NCBI GenBank assembly: GCA_030737835.1
Contig: CM060851.1
Location: 10,597,611 to 10,661,610, forward strand
DNA: 64,000 nt
Direction of reading: 5' to 3'
Origin: Acorus gramineus
Taxonomy: Eukaryota > Streptophyta > Magnoliopsida > Acorales > Acoraceae
In this document: in pieces, positions 24,501 to 35,177 of the stretch
How the letters are laid out: every line of letters begins with the position of its first letter
Position numbering within the stretch: position 1 is the first letter of the stretch
Program-made: the position numbers and the translations under genes
Notes under the pieces: generated by a model
The model's database searches: none
What the model was told of the DNA's origin: nothing
Seen by the model: the letters and a program-made list of their open reading frames with translations, nothing else

Positions 24501-26647
24501 CATAGGGAGGTTTATCATTCTTTGTTAGATGAATTGTACATATTAAAAGGACACCTATGCTATCACAGATGCATCAGAAAAAAAGTTGGAGGCTGTTCTA
24601 TGAGTAAAAGGCACATATACTGGATTTTTAGGTGTTTTTTTTTTTGTTAGGTAAGCAGTGGGACTTGAACCCAAGGTCTTATGGTTGCAAATTTGGTTAA
24701 CAACCTTTAAATTATGGGTCCAACCCCTGAGATATCTACCTTAGTTGGTATCTTATTGAAGTGATTCTCTAGTTACTTATGTGGACCTTTACCCTTTTCT
24801 TGAGTTGTTGGTGGGGGGAGGGGGGGGGTGAGCATCACCTAAATTTTATTAATTTCAAGATGACAGCTTCAAACATGACTAAGCATGTATCCTGTCCATA
24901 TTAACCAGGACTACATAAGTATCCTTGTGCCTCTCTATAATTTTTCATCAAGTATCCAATTAGGACAAATGCTTCCATAATTGTCCGTTATATGAAGTCA
25001 GTTTGATATTGTTATTTCTTGTTTTATGATGACCACTCTAGGATGTTGTAATAGGATGCTTTAATTTTCCCTCAATGATCAGAATAGGCTTAAATATCTA
25101 CTTTATTTTCCAATCTTCTGTGCCTTTTCCTATTCTACCATTCTCCATTTTTTTCTGACAATTTAACATTTTTTCACAAGTAATCCTTCACAAGTTAAAT
25201 AAGATTAACTAGTATATAATTTGATTGTTCGCATTAGAAGAGTTCTTATTTTCTTTCCTGGGTCAATAGAATTGGAATCTAACTTATGAAAAATATAAAT
25301 ATCTTATTTGTATCATTTAATGCATCATTTTTCTCTTAGTAATATCTTCTAACTATCGACTATATCCCAGTATTATATCCATCCTATCACTTTATTCATC
25401 TCCTTTTACATCTGCCTTGTCTTATAGATTTATGTTGATCTTTTCTTCCCATACAGGTACAGATTTGGGCCAGCAATACGATAAAAAGGGAAGAGCGCTC
25501 ATGCATGGGAAAGTGGGATTTGCAGACTCTGGTTGCATCATCTCCAGAACTTTATGGACCAGAAAAAATTGATAGGAAGACACACACTCCAAGGCACGTG
25601 AGATTTGCATTCAGGAATTCTATTCAATGCCGGATCATTTGGATAAAGCTCAGTCTTCGATCACCCGGTTCAAGCTCAATTAGTTTAGACAAAGAGTACA
25701 GTCTCCTTTCTCTTGATGAAGGTTCTCTCACTAAGCTTCCCCGCCGTGCCTCCTTTGGTGGGTCACTTGGAAGTGAACCATGCATTCATGCCAAGAGATT
25801 CCTAGTAGTTGGAAGTGCCGTGAATAAAAATTTTGGTCCTGATTCATTACAGCGCTCAAATGGCAAGATGAACACAGAAACCTGGATGGACAGATCACAG
25901 CTAAATCGCTTCAAAGTATCCGTCTCATGCTTTTGAATAAATCATTTATGTCCAGATGATGCTTTTTTCTGTACAATTTATTGTGTATGTAATAATTTGC
26001 TGCCTCATTACTGATCAGGTTCCGATTGAAGCAGAAAGGTTAACAGATAGAGACCTCGTCTTGGAACAATATTTATCACCTACAGCACCTAGCTTAGCTG
26101 GATTTCGGTTGGATGCCTTCAGTGTGATAAGGCCGCGTATTACTAAATCACCTTCTTCTTTTGACACACACATCTGGGACTCCTCTTTGACGTGTATGGA
26201 TGAGAGACACATCTCGCCAGCAGTCTTATATCTCCAAGTGTCTGTCGTCCAGGTTTGCTATTACCTTTATCCTTGTGTTTGTTTTATATATATCAGTGAA
26301 ATAGGAAGTTTGGCAGTGTGAATTTACGAGTTTGGCACCACCTTTTTTTTTCTATGTTGGCTTTTCAGGACACACAAACTTTAGTTATTGGGGAATATCG
26401 GCTACCAGAAGTGCGAGGGGGGACAGTTTTATACTTTGATTTCCCAAGTCCTGTGCAGGCTCGACGGGTTATATTTAGACTGCTTGGAGATGTCGCTGCC
26501 TTTGCAGATGATTTTTCTGAGCTGGATGAATCAGAATACAGGACCCCTTCTCTGCCATCAGGTCTTTGTATGTCAAACAGAATTAAGTTATACTACTATG
26601 ATGATCCCTACGAACTTGGAAAATGGGCGAACATCAATGCTGTATAG
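15507..26647 (+). CDS. SAC9: SAC9 phosphoinositide phosphatase, C-terminal half (six last coding exons)
   Basis: SAC9 is a plant phosphatase that limits PI(4,5)P2 at membranes; Arabidopsis mutants over-accumulate this lipid and show constitutive stress responses. The exons are 15507-15998, 18864-19709, 23711-23908, 25457-25915, 26019-26252 and 26369-26647. All have AG/GT borders in phase 0 and are open throughout, giving 834 residues plus stop. The order matches the C-terminal half of Arabidopsis SAC9 (about 1630 aa): [34 protein letters not shown], a cysteine cluster ([13 protein letters not shown], later CKLCC), [71 protein letters not shown] and [17 protein letters not shown]. The SAC catalytic and WW domains belong to upstream exons that I cannot find in 1-15506. 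The gene therefore either continues left of the window or is a truncated copy. Introns carry TE insertions but the splice sites look intact. Confidence 0.93.
16610..17147. mobile_element. Mutator-like MITE in SAC9 intron (538 bp)
   Basis: The ends GGGAAATATCCATATAACCC and, inverted, GGGAAAAATCCATACAACCC are flanked by a perfect 9-bp duplication ATATAATTT (16601-16609, 17148-17156). Each terminal region has several spaced copies of CATATAACCCC. The centre also folds on itself (AATATTTTGTGAATATT at 16750 against the inverse near 17000). No gene. Same family style as the 12046 element. Confidence 0.85.
17157..18863. other. SAC9 intron sequence without gene
   Basis: This holds a short (AT)n tract near 17870-17887 and a GC-rich repeat-like patch at about 17960-18050 (CCCACCTAGTGCCCGGTGG) that I cannot classify. 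The rest is AT-rich. Confidence 0.5.
20853..20868. repeat. left target-site duplication of LINE-C
   Basis: GATTGATGTTTTAGTT is identical to 21963-21978. Confidence 0.9.
20869..21962 (-). mobile_element. LINE-C: 5'-truncated L1 tail in SAC9 intron
   Basis: This is a 1.1-kb minus-strand LINE whose poly(T) (poly(A) of the element) sits at 20869-20890. It has a perfect 16-bp duplication on both sides. An uninterrupted 286-codon frame (21954-21094) encodes the zf-RVT end of ORF2: [68 protein letters not shown]. The perfect duplication and open frame indicate a recent insertion that was already truncated on arrival. Confidence 0.93.
21963..21978. repeat. right target-site duplication of LINE-C
   Basis: Identical to 20853-20868, 16 bp. 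Confidence 0.9.
21979..23710. other. SAC9 intron remainder
   Basis: AT-rich intron sequence ending in the TTCTGCTTTTCTCTTATG..CTGCAG acceptor at 23710. No gene or element that I can name. Confidence 0.6.
24641..24745 (-). mobile_element. tRNA-derived SINE remnant in SAC9 intron
   Basis: The minus strand shows a B-box, GGTTCAAGTCCCACTGC, preceded by a degraded A-box-like region (GGGTTGGACCCATAA). This order and spacing fit a tRNA-derived SINE head. A T-run lies beside it. No full tRNA fold is present. Confidence 0.5.
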
Positions 26648-26807
26648 ATGTTTCATTATAGTGAACGAGCGAAGACTGTGATTTTTAGTGGACGTCACTT
26701 TGGAATCACAGGCCTATTCATTGTTGTAAAATATTTATGATGTGTTTTTTTGTTCTATAAAGACTTTCATTATTCCATTTACCATTATTAATTAATAGTA
26801 AATGGGG
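26648..26807 (+). other. SAC9 3' UTR start, cut by a LINE
   Basis: Only about 150-160 bp separate the SAC9 stop (26645-26647) from the LINE-B insertion point. I see no canonical AATAAA signal in it. The mature 3' end may lie here or inside the LINE. Confidence 0.45.
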
Positions 26808-27186
26808 CATCGCATCAATTTCCAGAAAAGCTCCATGCTTGGAATCCACTTGGCAGATGGTGAATTGGGCTCTTTTGCGAGTATCTTTGGCTGTCGGGTG
26901 CAAACCTTCCTGACCCGACTCCTCGGTCTTCCCCTCCATTTGGGCAAGCTTCGCAAAGATGATTGGAACCCCTTGATTGACAAATTTGTAAGGAGGTTGG
27001 AGGGTTGGAAAGGGAAACTCTTGAGCTCGGGAGGTTGGTTAACTCTAATTCAAGCGGTGTTGTTCAATCTATCGGTTTTTTTCCTTTCCATTTTTAAAAT
27101 TCCAGAGGGTGTCCTCTAGAAACTTGAGGGCATTCGAAGGAGATTCTATTGGAATGAAGCCTATGGCGAGGGGAGGAAGGCTCACA

Positions 27187-27594
27187 CGGTTTGGTGGGAT
27201 TTAGTCTGTAGTAGAAAGAGGTGGGGTGGGGGTCTCGAATTTGTGTGATCTCAACATGGCGCTTTTAAGCAAGTGGAGATGGCAGTGGCTTGCTAACCGC
27301 AAGCTCTTATGGTGTCAATTGTTGGAAGCTCGTTATGATTATGGTGATCACAGAACTCGGTTCCCGGAGATCTCCCCCCGCATCTCGCCCACGGTTCGGT
27401 GGGATTTAGTCTGTAGTAGAAAGAGGTGGGGTGGGGGTCTCGAATTTGTGTGATCTCAACATGGCGCTTTTATGCAAGTGGAGATGGTGGTGGCTTGCAA
27501 ATCGCGAGCGCTTATGGTGTCACTTGTTGGAAGCTCATTATGGCTGCGGTGATCACAGATCCAGGTTCCCGGAGATCTCTCCGCGCATCTCTCC
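27187..27594 (+). repeat. 205-bp tandem duplication inside LINE-B
   Basis: The segment from ACGGTTTGGTGGGATTTAG (27187) is repeated from 27392 (period about 205). Each copy encodes the MGVSNLCDLNMALL..KWRW part of ORF2. The copies differ at scattered bases, mainly in their second halves. Confidence 0.85.
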
Positions 27595-28141
27595 TAACTG
27601 GAGGAATATCCTTTCATCTACAGAAGGTTTCTTGAAGGTGGTCTGCTGAAAAGTTGGCAATGGACAGTCTATCAGCTTCTGAAATGAGGTTTGGCTTAGA
27701 GACTGGGCATTGAAGGAGCGTTTTGCGGAGATTTACAGGTTGTCTCGAGACAAGGAGGGCACGGTGGACAGTTTCTGGCGACAGGAACAGGAGGGATCGG
27801 GTGGGCATTGGAATGTGAGGTTGCGACGTCATCCGAGCGGGGGGGGGGGGGGGGGAGCCGGCGTCTATGCTCACTGATCTGCTGCGAGAGTTGTATTCGG
27901 TCTCCCTCACGGAAGGGCTGCCTTACTTAGTTTGCTGGAGATCTCAGGCTCGTCAATCTTTTACTGTGAGGAGCTGCTATGATTGGTGGCGCAGGGAGCG
28001 GTCTCACGATGCATCCATCGCGTCGAAGGTCTGGGAAATATGGCACCCAAAGATCCCCCTCAAGGTTTGTTCGTTTATGTGGCTGATGTACCAGGAGAGG
28101 ATTATGACGAAGGCTTACCGAGCCAAATGGGCCCCGATCGA

Positions 28142-28964
28142 TAGAGGTGTAAAACGGGTCATGCCGTGCCGGCCCGGCCCGCCAGACAACAGGGCTAACA
28201 GGCTGGCCCGGCCCGGCCTGTTTCATGTGACCGTGCCGCGCCGGCACGGCACGGGCCGCAGGGGGTCGGCCCAGCACGGCCCTCCGTGCCAACCCGGCGG
28301 GCCGCCGTGCCGTGCCGTGCTAGCCCAGCGGGCCAAACGGGCTGGGCCCATTGATGGGCCAACGGGCCAGCCCATTTAAATGCCTATTTTTTAAAAAATT
28401 TTAAAGTTCAATATTTAATTCCATGTTTAATTTACTAGTTCCTTTAAGTTAAAAAATAAAAAAATATACATAAATCATTCATGAAAATTGAAAACTAAAA
28501 GGAATTAAGAATACAAATATTTATTTTATTGAATATTGAATTTCTTGAGTACATGAACAATTGAACATTAATTAAATAAATGATAAAATGAATAAAAAAT
28601 ACACAAATAGTACATTGGTGAATAAAAATAAATTATACAATTCTTAAAAAATACATTGACAAATATAAAAAATTAATATAACATAAAAGGTGAGTAATAA
28701 TTGCATCACTATAGTTTTTAATACATCCCAACTAGGTTGGCACCTATTAAAACTATCAATCACTAGTTGGACTAGCTGTTAGTGGAGGTGGGGCCTGCGG
28801 CACAAACCATGCCGTAGGCCTAGCGGGCCGTGCCGGAAACGGCACGGGGGCCGGGGGGCAAGCCCAGCCCGTGTTGCCACCCAAACGGGCCGGCCCACTG
28901 CACGGCCCGTGTCGTGCCATGCCGCGGGCCGTGCCGGGCCGGCCCGTCCCGTTTGACACCTCTA
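28142..28964. mobile_element. non-autonomous hAT element inserted in LINE-B
   Basis: The ends TAGAGGTGTAAAACGGG and, inverted, TAGAGGTGTCAAACGGG have the TAGAGGTG..AAACGGGC form known from plant hAT elements. The flanks CCGATCGA (28134-28141) and CCGACCGA (28965-28972) form an 8-bp duplication with one change. Both subterminal regions are rich in GCCCGGCC/GTGCCG words (GC about 70 percent) around an AT-rich core. The LINE frame resumes directly after it. 823 bp, no transposase. Confidence 0.88.
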
Positions 28965-29516
28965 CCGACCGAGGACATATCCTGCTCACTGTGCGTGATG
29001 GCGGAGGAGACAGTGTCCCACCTCTTTATCGAGTGTCCCCTGGTGAGGTTGCTGTGGCGGTGCGGTGCCTAAAGGAGGCAACGGAGATTTCTTATAGTTT
29101 TGACTCTCTTGATGGTCTGTGCCCTGTGGGAAGCGGGAAGAAGGCTAAAGCGAAAAGGAGATCGTAGCGTGACGGTCAAAATCTCTCAATCCTTCGTTCC
29201 GGTTGTCCTATGGGCTGTATGGTTAGCCCGTAACCATCGGATTTTTTGCAACAGAAGCATATATTTTGAGAACTTGTGGGACTCGATGGTGAACTTCATC
29301 AGGAATTGGGGTCTTGCGTGTGCGGGGGCAAGGAAGGTTTTGTTGATTGGGGGAAAATTTGTGTTTAAGGAATAGTTTTTTAGCTTCTTTTGTGTTTTTG
29401 TTGGTAGAATACTCTTCTACCTTCTATTACTGCTTTGGGCATGTTGTGTCTTGATTCTAATAAAATTGAGGCCAATGCCTACCTTTCCATCAAAAAAAAA
29501 AAAAAAGTAAATGAGG

Positions 29517-29779
29517 CTTGGATGGTTTATGATATTGTTAGTAATTTATTTTGGTTGTGGGAATGAACTTTTGAGAGGCAAATTTTAGGGTAGACCAATT
29601 GTTTGTGTAGAGGCTCTTTATATGCCTATATATGTAATGAAACAATGACATGTCTTCTATAATTTTAACATTTTTGTATTTTCATTATTTCTCACTATTC
29701 ATGGATGGCCAATTCCTTTACATAGGAGGCTTGAAGAGCTTTTCCTATTAATGTAACATCTATAGCCTAGACCTTTTTA
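29517..29779. other. spacer
   Basis: AT-rich sequence between LINE-B and the next LINE tail. Nothing recognised. Confidence 0.5.
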
Positions 29780-30205
29780 ATTTTTTTAGCAAAAAGTAGA
29801 CAGTCTACCACAATTTCATTAATGAGGGGTCGCAATACAAGTCTGAAGGAAGATTAAAATAAAGATACAATAATGAAAAAATGAACAAAGGAGACAAAAA
29901 GGATAGGCAGAAGGGGGCTCATTTCATCCACATCAAAAGTGCACTATGTCTCAACTTGAAGGAAACCCCCCTGAAAGTCAACATACTTGGTTCTGTGATG
30001 TTTCGACCCTACTCTCGAATGAACCCGACTAACTCCTCCCATGTATTCTCCACGTAAATAGGTTGGCCTCAAAATATAGCTATGGGTACGCCAAACAGCC
30101 CATGCAGAGCCACCATAGCTCCAATGCCCCCACCCGTCTAACCCTGCATCCCACAAGCCCTTTAATGTTGTGAACTGAGAGTCAAACCTAGCATCCACTG
30201 TCAAG
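29780..30205 (-). mobile_element. LINE 3' tail fragment
   Basis: The minus strand reads the C-terminal end of an L1 ORF2 (GGSAWAVWRTHSYILRPTYL, then a GGVSRVHSRVGS segment; 30204-29944), followed by an L1-style 3' UTR (AATTTCATTAATGAGGGG on the plus strand). The 5' end is truncated. Confidence 0.65.
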
Positions 30206-31126
30206 TGATCTATCTTATTATGTTATCATAAAAAAAATATTTCTATCCAAAATAGGAAATCTCAAATGGTGATTATTTTTTAAAGATGATATGTCCAACC
30301 CCGTATACTATCTACTGTCTTATATGCAATCCTCACTAGTTTTTTTTTTTTAAAAAAAAAAAATACACTCGTCCATTAAAATTTATACTATTATAAAAAT
30401 TAAGTATACATTGAGTATACTAGTGATTTTTTTATATATAATAGTATAGTATATACTACAATAATATTGTGTCATCACATTGTTTAGATGACTGGGGAAC
30501 CACTTCTGATATGCATATGGAGCTGCAAAAAAATTTGAGCGTTCTAGTGCGCTATTTTTTCTTTTCTTATGGTGATCTTTTGCTTTCGTGGGCTTTGAAA
30601 GACACTTATCTCCAGCACAATCAACTAGTTCTCAGAAGAAGACTAAGCCTTGGGTTAGTCTTGTGGGCTTCAAATAGGCCTCTCCTTCTCCTTCATTGTG
30701 GAGATCATTTAAGAACGATGTTACATTTGGTTTATTTTATAACTTTATTTACAGTCCACATACATTGTTAGTCAACTACATTCATTGTAATAAGATGTAT
30801 ATCTCATTAGAATTTTTTTTATACATTCTATAAATAAGTCTATTTAATTTATTAGACGATATATTTTATGTTAAAAAAAATTGAAGGGACTGAAAAATAA
30901 TTTGGGTCAATTTCCCTTTAATTTCCTTGATTTGAACATAAAATCTGTCATCTTTTCCTTTTCTTGTTAAAAACAAGAAAATAAAATGTGTAGGTCACTC
31001 ATTCGAATCCACCGTCAGTGTCGACACGTCAGTTTCCAAATGTAGCATCTCTTACCTTAGCCCCCGTCATGGTCCACTATTTTCAAAACTACTATCGTTG
31101 AACAACAACCGCCCATTATTGAATCA
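30206..31126. other. spacer, AT-rich then a rise in GC before 31.1 kb
   Basis: A 100-codon frame at 30469-30771 matches nothing I know and has no gene-like context. From about 31000 the GC content rises toward the exon-like block at 31127. Confidence 0.45.
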
Positions 31127-31290
31127 ATGGCGGATCCGTCGACGATTAGTGGCTTTGTGAGGTTTACATATCCAGCAGTCTCTATAGCCGGAAACCCCGT
31201 GAAAACGGTAACCCTAGATCGACGGCGAGTGTTTCCGTATACGTTGCCGGCGAAGACAACTTCTCATCTCGATCGATCTCCTTCACTTCT
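31127..31290 (+). CDS. orphan exon-like block (hypothetical first coding exon)
   Basis: An ATG in good context (AATCAATGGCG) opens 54 codons plus two bases and ends at a clean donor TTCT|GTAAGGTTG (31291). The peptide begins MADPSTISGFVRFTYPAV and is basic and Ser/Thr-rich, like an organelle-targeted N-terminus. GC content is well above the neighbouring sequence. I find no downstream exon before the LINE remnant at 31855 and the PIF/Harbinger element at 32781. It could be the leftover 5' end of a gene dismantled by transposons, the first exon of a transcript with a very long intron, or chance. Confidence 0.3.
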
Positions 31291-31854
31291 GTAAGGTTGC
31301 GAGACCCTCTCATCTCTTCAATTGGCCTCTTTTGGGTGCTCAAACATGTTAGGGTTTCTTAAAAATTGTGTCTTGTAGAAGTAAAGTAAAAGTTAAGTCA
31401 AGAACATAGAGAACTGAACTACACATATGATATGAAAGAAATTCACTTGTTTGGTTTGGGCGGACTTCATCGCTATGGAGTTTTTTCAATTGTAGTTAGT
31501 AGTTGGCATTTGAAATTGCTGGAGTTTGTAATATAGGTATGTTTAATTTGGTAATTGAGTAAGATGAGGATTCATTGTGTGGAGATTATATATTTAATTT
31601 TGTTTATCTGGTTTACATCAGCATTTGCATTTATGATATATATATATATAAGCTTGGTGAATATCAAAGTTTATGGTGTGGGATTGCCACAATGATTGAT
31701 GGAAAGGCTTTGATGGAATATTGATGTGGAGAGAGGCGGTTTCCTTGCAATGCTTATAAATTAGAGTAAAAATGACATTTTTTTTTCCCTTAGGATCCCT
31801 TTTAAGATTTTTTTTTTTTTTTGCTAAGGTGAAAGTAAGGGGATAAGTTTTTCT

Positions 31855-32160
31855 TCCAACTTTGTGATATGGAAGACACATGTGATCATCTCTTTTTCAG
31901 TTGTTAGTATAGCTCAAGTGTATGTGTGAAAGTGAGCGAGGTTCTTGTACCTTCACAAATATTGATGAAATGTGGGTTTTTTTAAAAAAATTAAGGGACA
32001 AGAGAGGTGATAGAAGTAAACATGCTAAGTTTGTTAGCATCCTTTCTCATGTAGCATGTTGAGCTTGTGGCTAGCTTGGAATGAAGCAATCTATCAAGAC
32101 AAAATGATCTGCAGTGAAATGTGTGGTAACGTAAAAAGAGCAGAGGGGTGATTGATGCGC
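31855..32160 (+). mobile_element. LINE zf-RVT remnant
   Basis: The plus strand reads MEDTCDHLFFSC, then DKRGDRSKHAKFVSILSHVAC after a frame change, which is the zf-RVT end of an L1 ORF2. Both ends are degraded. Confidence 0.6.
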
Positions 32161-32264
32161 CAATTTTTTTAATTAATACTTTATGTAAGAATTTTTATTT
32201 ATCTATGAAGTGGGTGAAAAATGGTATTAAGTCTCATTCCATCTTTTAGGTGGACTGGATAATA

Positions 32265-32351
32265 CATTATTTGAGGATAAAAAATGTTATTCTAATGACA
32301 GAGATATCCATTATTTGAGGATAAAAAATGTTATTCTAATGACAGAGATAT
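32265..32351. repeat. 44-bp tandem duplication
   Basis: Two nearly identical copies of the segment starting CATTATTTGAGGATAAAAAA, period 44. Confidence 0.85.
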
Positions 32352-32780
32352 TCCAAATATCTTTGCTGTTAAATTGTACTATCATTTTGGCTTCATACCA
32401 TGGTTATACCGTTTGATATACCATTGCCAAAGGGTGCCTTAAGATTATCTAGTTTGGAGTCAACCTTTTGGAAAAAAAAATTGGTAACGATTTCTACTAC
32501 AATGTGTGTTTTTTTTTTCTATGTTGAAAGAGAATTAGATGGCACTTCAAAGAGTGGCAAAACAGATATGATGGATTTGGAAAAGTCCTCTCTATCCCTG
32601 TTGATTGGTGCTAGTGACATGTTACTGCACATGGAGTGAATTTGGGCTTTTATGAGTTGCTTTTTTTAGAACTTTTAAATAAAAAACTTTTTTTTTTTTT
32701 TTGAAAATTTAGTATTATTAGATGTCTTTATGATCCTCTGTAAGATGTAGTTCGTTCATGGCGCTATTTGGTACATCTAA
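32352..32780. other. spacer left of the PIF/Harbinger element
   Basis: AT-rich with poly(T) runs. A 79-codon frame (32400-32639) is not recognised. Confidence 0.4.
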
Positions 32781-33548
32781 GGGAGCGTTTGGATGTGGGT
32801 TTAAAAAAACAGCTTTTTGTATAAAGCTGATTTTTTTATAGCTTTTGAATTTTACTTTTTTACGTGACTTTTCAAATAATCTGCAAAATCGTGTTTGGTA
32901 AATAATGACAAGGAATATTTTGAAATGCTATAATTAATAAAATGTTTGGTAACCAATTAGCAACACAGCTTATGAAAATACAAAATTACAATTTTGTCCT
33001 CATTCATTCTCCAAATCCTATAACCTTGTAAACTCATCAATAAACCCACCTGATGTACATTAAAGAGCTCTTGCATATTAAAGACATGACAAACTCATCT
33101 ACAAACAATGCTGCCAAAAACAACTTTCAAATGTTGTTACACATTCAAGTTTTTAAATTAAAAAACTGGGCTGTTACACATTCAACATCATAAAATGTAC
33201 TTGAAAAAATCACAATCCAACCATCAAATCAAGATTACAGAATTCATGATCGTTTAAGAGATTGGTCTCCAAACACCATCCAACCTCAAACCAGGATTAC
33301 ATGATTCATCATCATTATAGAGAATGATCTCCAAACACCATCCAACCTCAAGCCACCTCTGTTATACTTGTCCTTCTCATCAAACCATTTACCTACATGG
33401 AATTATGAGCTATGATGAAATGTACTTGCAAAAAACAGTGGTGTACAAAACATTAGGAGAAAAAATATTATACCAGCCCATGCGCAGCAGCTATTGCGTT
33501 ACAAATCTTGTCACGGGTTTGTGACATTTCTCCCTCATCCGAGGCCCT

Positions 33549-34735
33549 TTAACTCACCTCTTCAAGCACCTGTTCTTGTTGTACATCTATGTTTTCTTCA
33601 TTAAATTCAGCATTTACTTCATCCTGCATTCTTTGTTCGATAATGAAATTGTGAATAACCATCGTTGCTACCACAATTTTAACTTGTGTTTTATAAGGAT
33701 AATTTGGCATTTTGTCCAAGATGGGCCATCTCTTTTTAAGCAACCCAAATGATCTCTCAAGGACGAATGAAGACTGTTATACATCTCCTCTTTACCTCGG
33801 GGCCGAGCACGTTGAAAGTCAGGTATATGGTACCTAGTATTCCGATATGGGGCAAGAAAACCTTTTCGATTGGGATAACCAGCATCTACCACATAATATT
33901 TTTTTGCAAGTAAACAAATTACATGAATATTTAGGATCCCCAAACATTATTACTAAACAAATGTAAATAATGGTTCTTTCATCATACTAACCATTGGGAG
34001 GGTGTGGAAAATTGTGAGCTGGATTATATACGGCATGACCCAGCACCTTTGCATCGTGTGCGGTTCCCTCCCATCCAGCGGAGACGAATGTGAAGCGCAT
34101 GTTAAAATCACATACTGCAAGTACATTTTGGGTAGGGGACTCCTAAATGCTAGATGCTCATGGGCATGGACAGAAGCATGAACATGAGTTCCATCGAGTG
34201 CACCAACACAATTCTTGAAAAATGGATAATATTTCCCACCTCCATACTCCATTATGTGCTTGGGGACATTATGTAAAGGTTCAATGGGCTTAATGATATC
34301 TGCTGTCAATTCACAAATAGCATCCAATATCAGGTTAAAATAGCGACTAATGGTTTCTCCCGAGTGTTTTAAGGTTTCTTGCATTGCCCTATTCCGATCA
34401 CTGTGTCCAATTGTCTGTAAAAAAATTCTCATTTGCTCCTCAAGAGACACATTACAGGAACTACGAGCAAGCCCCTTCTCCCTAAGTAAGATGGAAAGTC
34501 TAACGAATACTGGAGGCATCACACGACACATGTCGAAACACACGCGCCAATAACCATTTAGCATGTCATGCACTTTCTGATTATCAGTGTATGTCTGGTC
34601 ATGCACAAGCTGCCTATTCATAAATGTTGCTTGATAAGATGAGACTTGTGCTAGAAGTAATTGCAGTAGGACATCAATCTCTATTTCAACATCTTCTTCA
34701 TTCATGTTCCTAAATAAAACAAAACTATTCAACAC
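33549..34735 (-). pseudogene. PIF/Harbinger DDE transposase (broken)
   Basis: DDE_Tnp_4-type nuclease that would cut at the element TIRs. The minus-strand parts are an N-terminal helix-turn-helix-like region (SLEEQMRIFLQTIGHSDRNR), the first catalytic Asp in NCVGALDGTHVHA (about 34200), the second in YYVVDAGYPNRKGF (about 33890) and the Glu in VLERSFGLLKKRW (about 33745), then a tail with MVIHNFIIEQRMQ. A frame shift follows FRSPLPK near 34140: the family-typical reading (SPTQNVLAVCDF..GWEGTAHD) continues in another frame. A family-typical intron after PPNG (about 33995) has a GT donor, but its expected acceptor reads CAA rather than CAG. Another shift precedes the Glu motif. Confidence 0.88.
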
Positions 34736-35177
34736 TTCTAATAATTATTATTTTACTGATGGAATTAAAAAAAATTTACAAAATACTTACATCATGCTTG
34801 GGGTTGTCATGATTGAAGAATAATAATGTAGTAGCCTGCAACCATTAATAATTAAACAAACAAAATGATGAACATCCCAAACATTACATTAAATGAAGAA
34901 AACTTTATAAAAGCATAATAAACATCATAATTCCATACCATAACGACGAACATAATCATGTTCACATAGTTGTATCATAAGCATAAATTTCTACCATAGT
35001 AGTCATTCAACACACATCAACACATATACTAGCTACTAACATTGTTTGTTGTTTACAAAAAATCATCTGACATTGTTTTTTGTTTACAAAAAAAAATCTA
35101 AAATAGTTTGTTGTTTACAAAAAAAAAAAATGATCAGTAGTACAGAAATCTACCATATAGAATATGGAATGATGGAT

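Larger units (their letters stand above)
26808..29505 (+). mobile_element. LINE-B: 5'-truncated L1 downstream of SAC9
   Basis: Plus-strand LINE from the end of the RT domain (RINFQKSSMLGIHLADGELG, FLSIFKIPEGVL) through zf-RVT (KVWEIWHPKIPLKVCSFMWL; after the hAT insert CSLCVMAEETVSHLFIECP) to a poly(A) at 29492-29505. The flanks AGTAAATGGGG (26797-26807) and AGTAAATGAGG (29506-29516) form an imperfect target duplication. Frame shifts, a 205-bp tandem duplication (27187-27594) and a hAT insertion (28142-28964) break it. Confidence 0.88.

Noticed and set aside
30469-30771. 100-codon plus-strand frame as a small gene
   Set aside because: No recognisable domain, no promoter or splice context, and surrounded by LINE debris.
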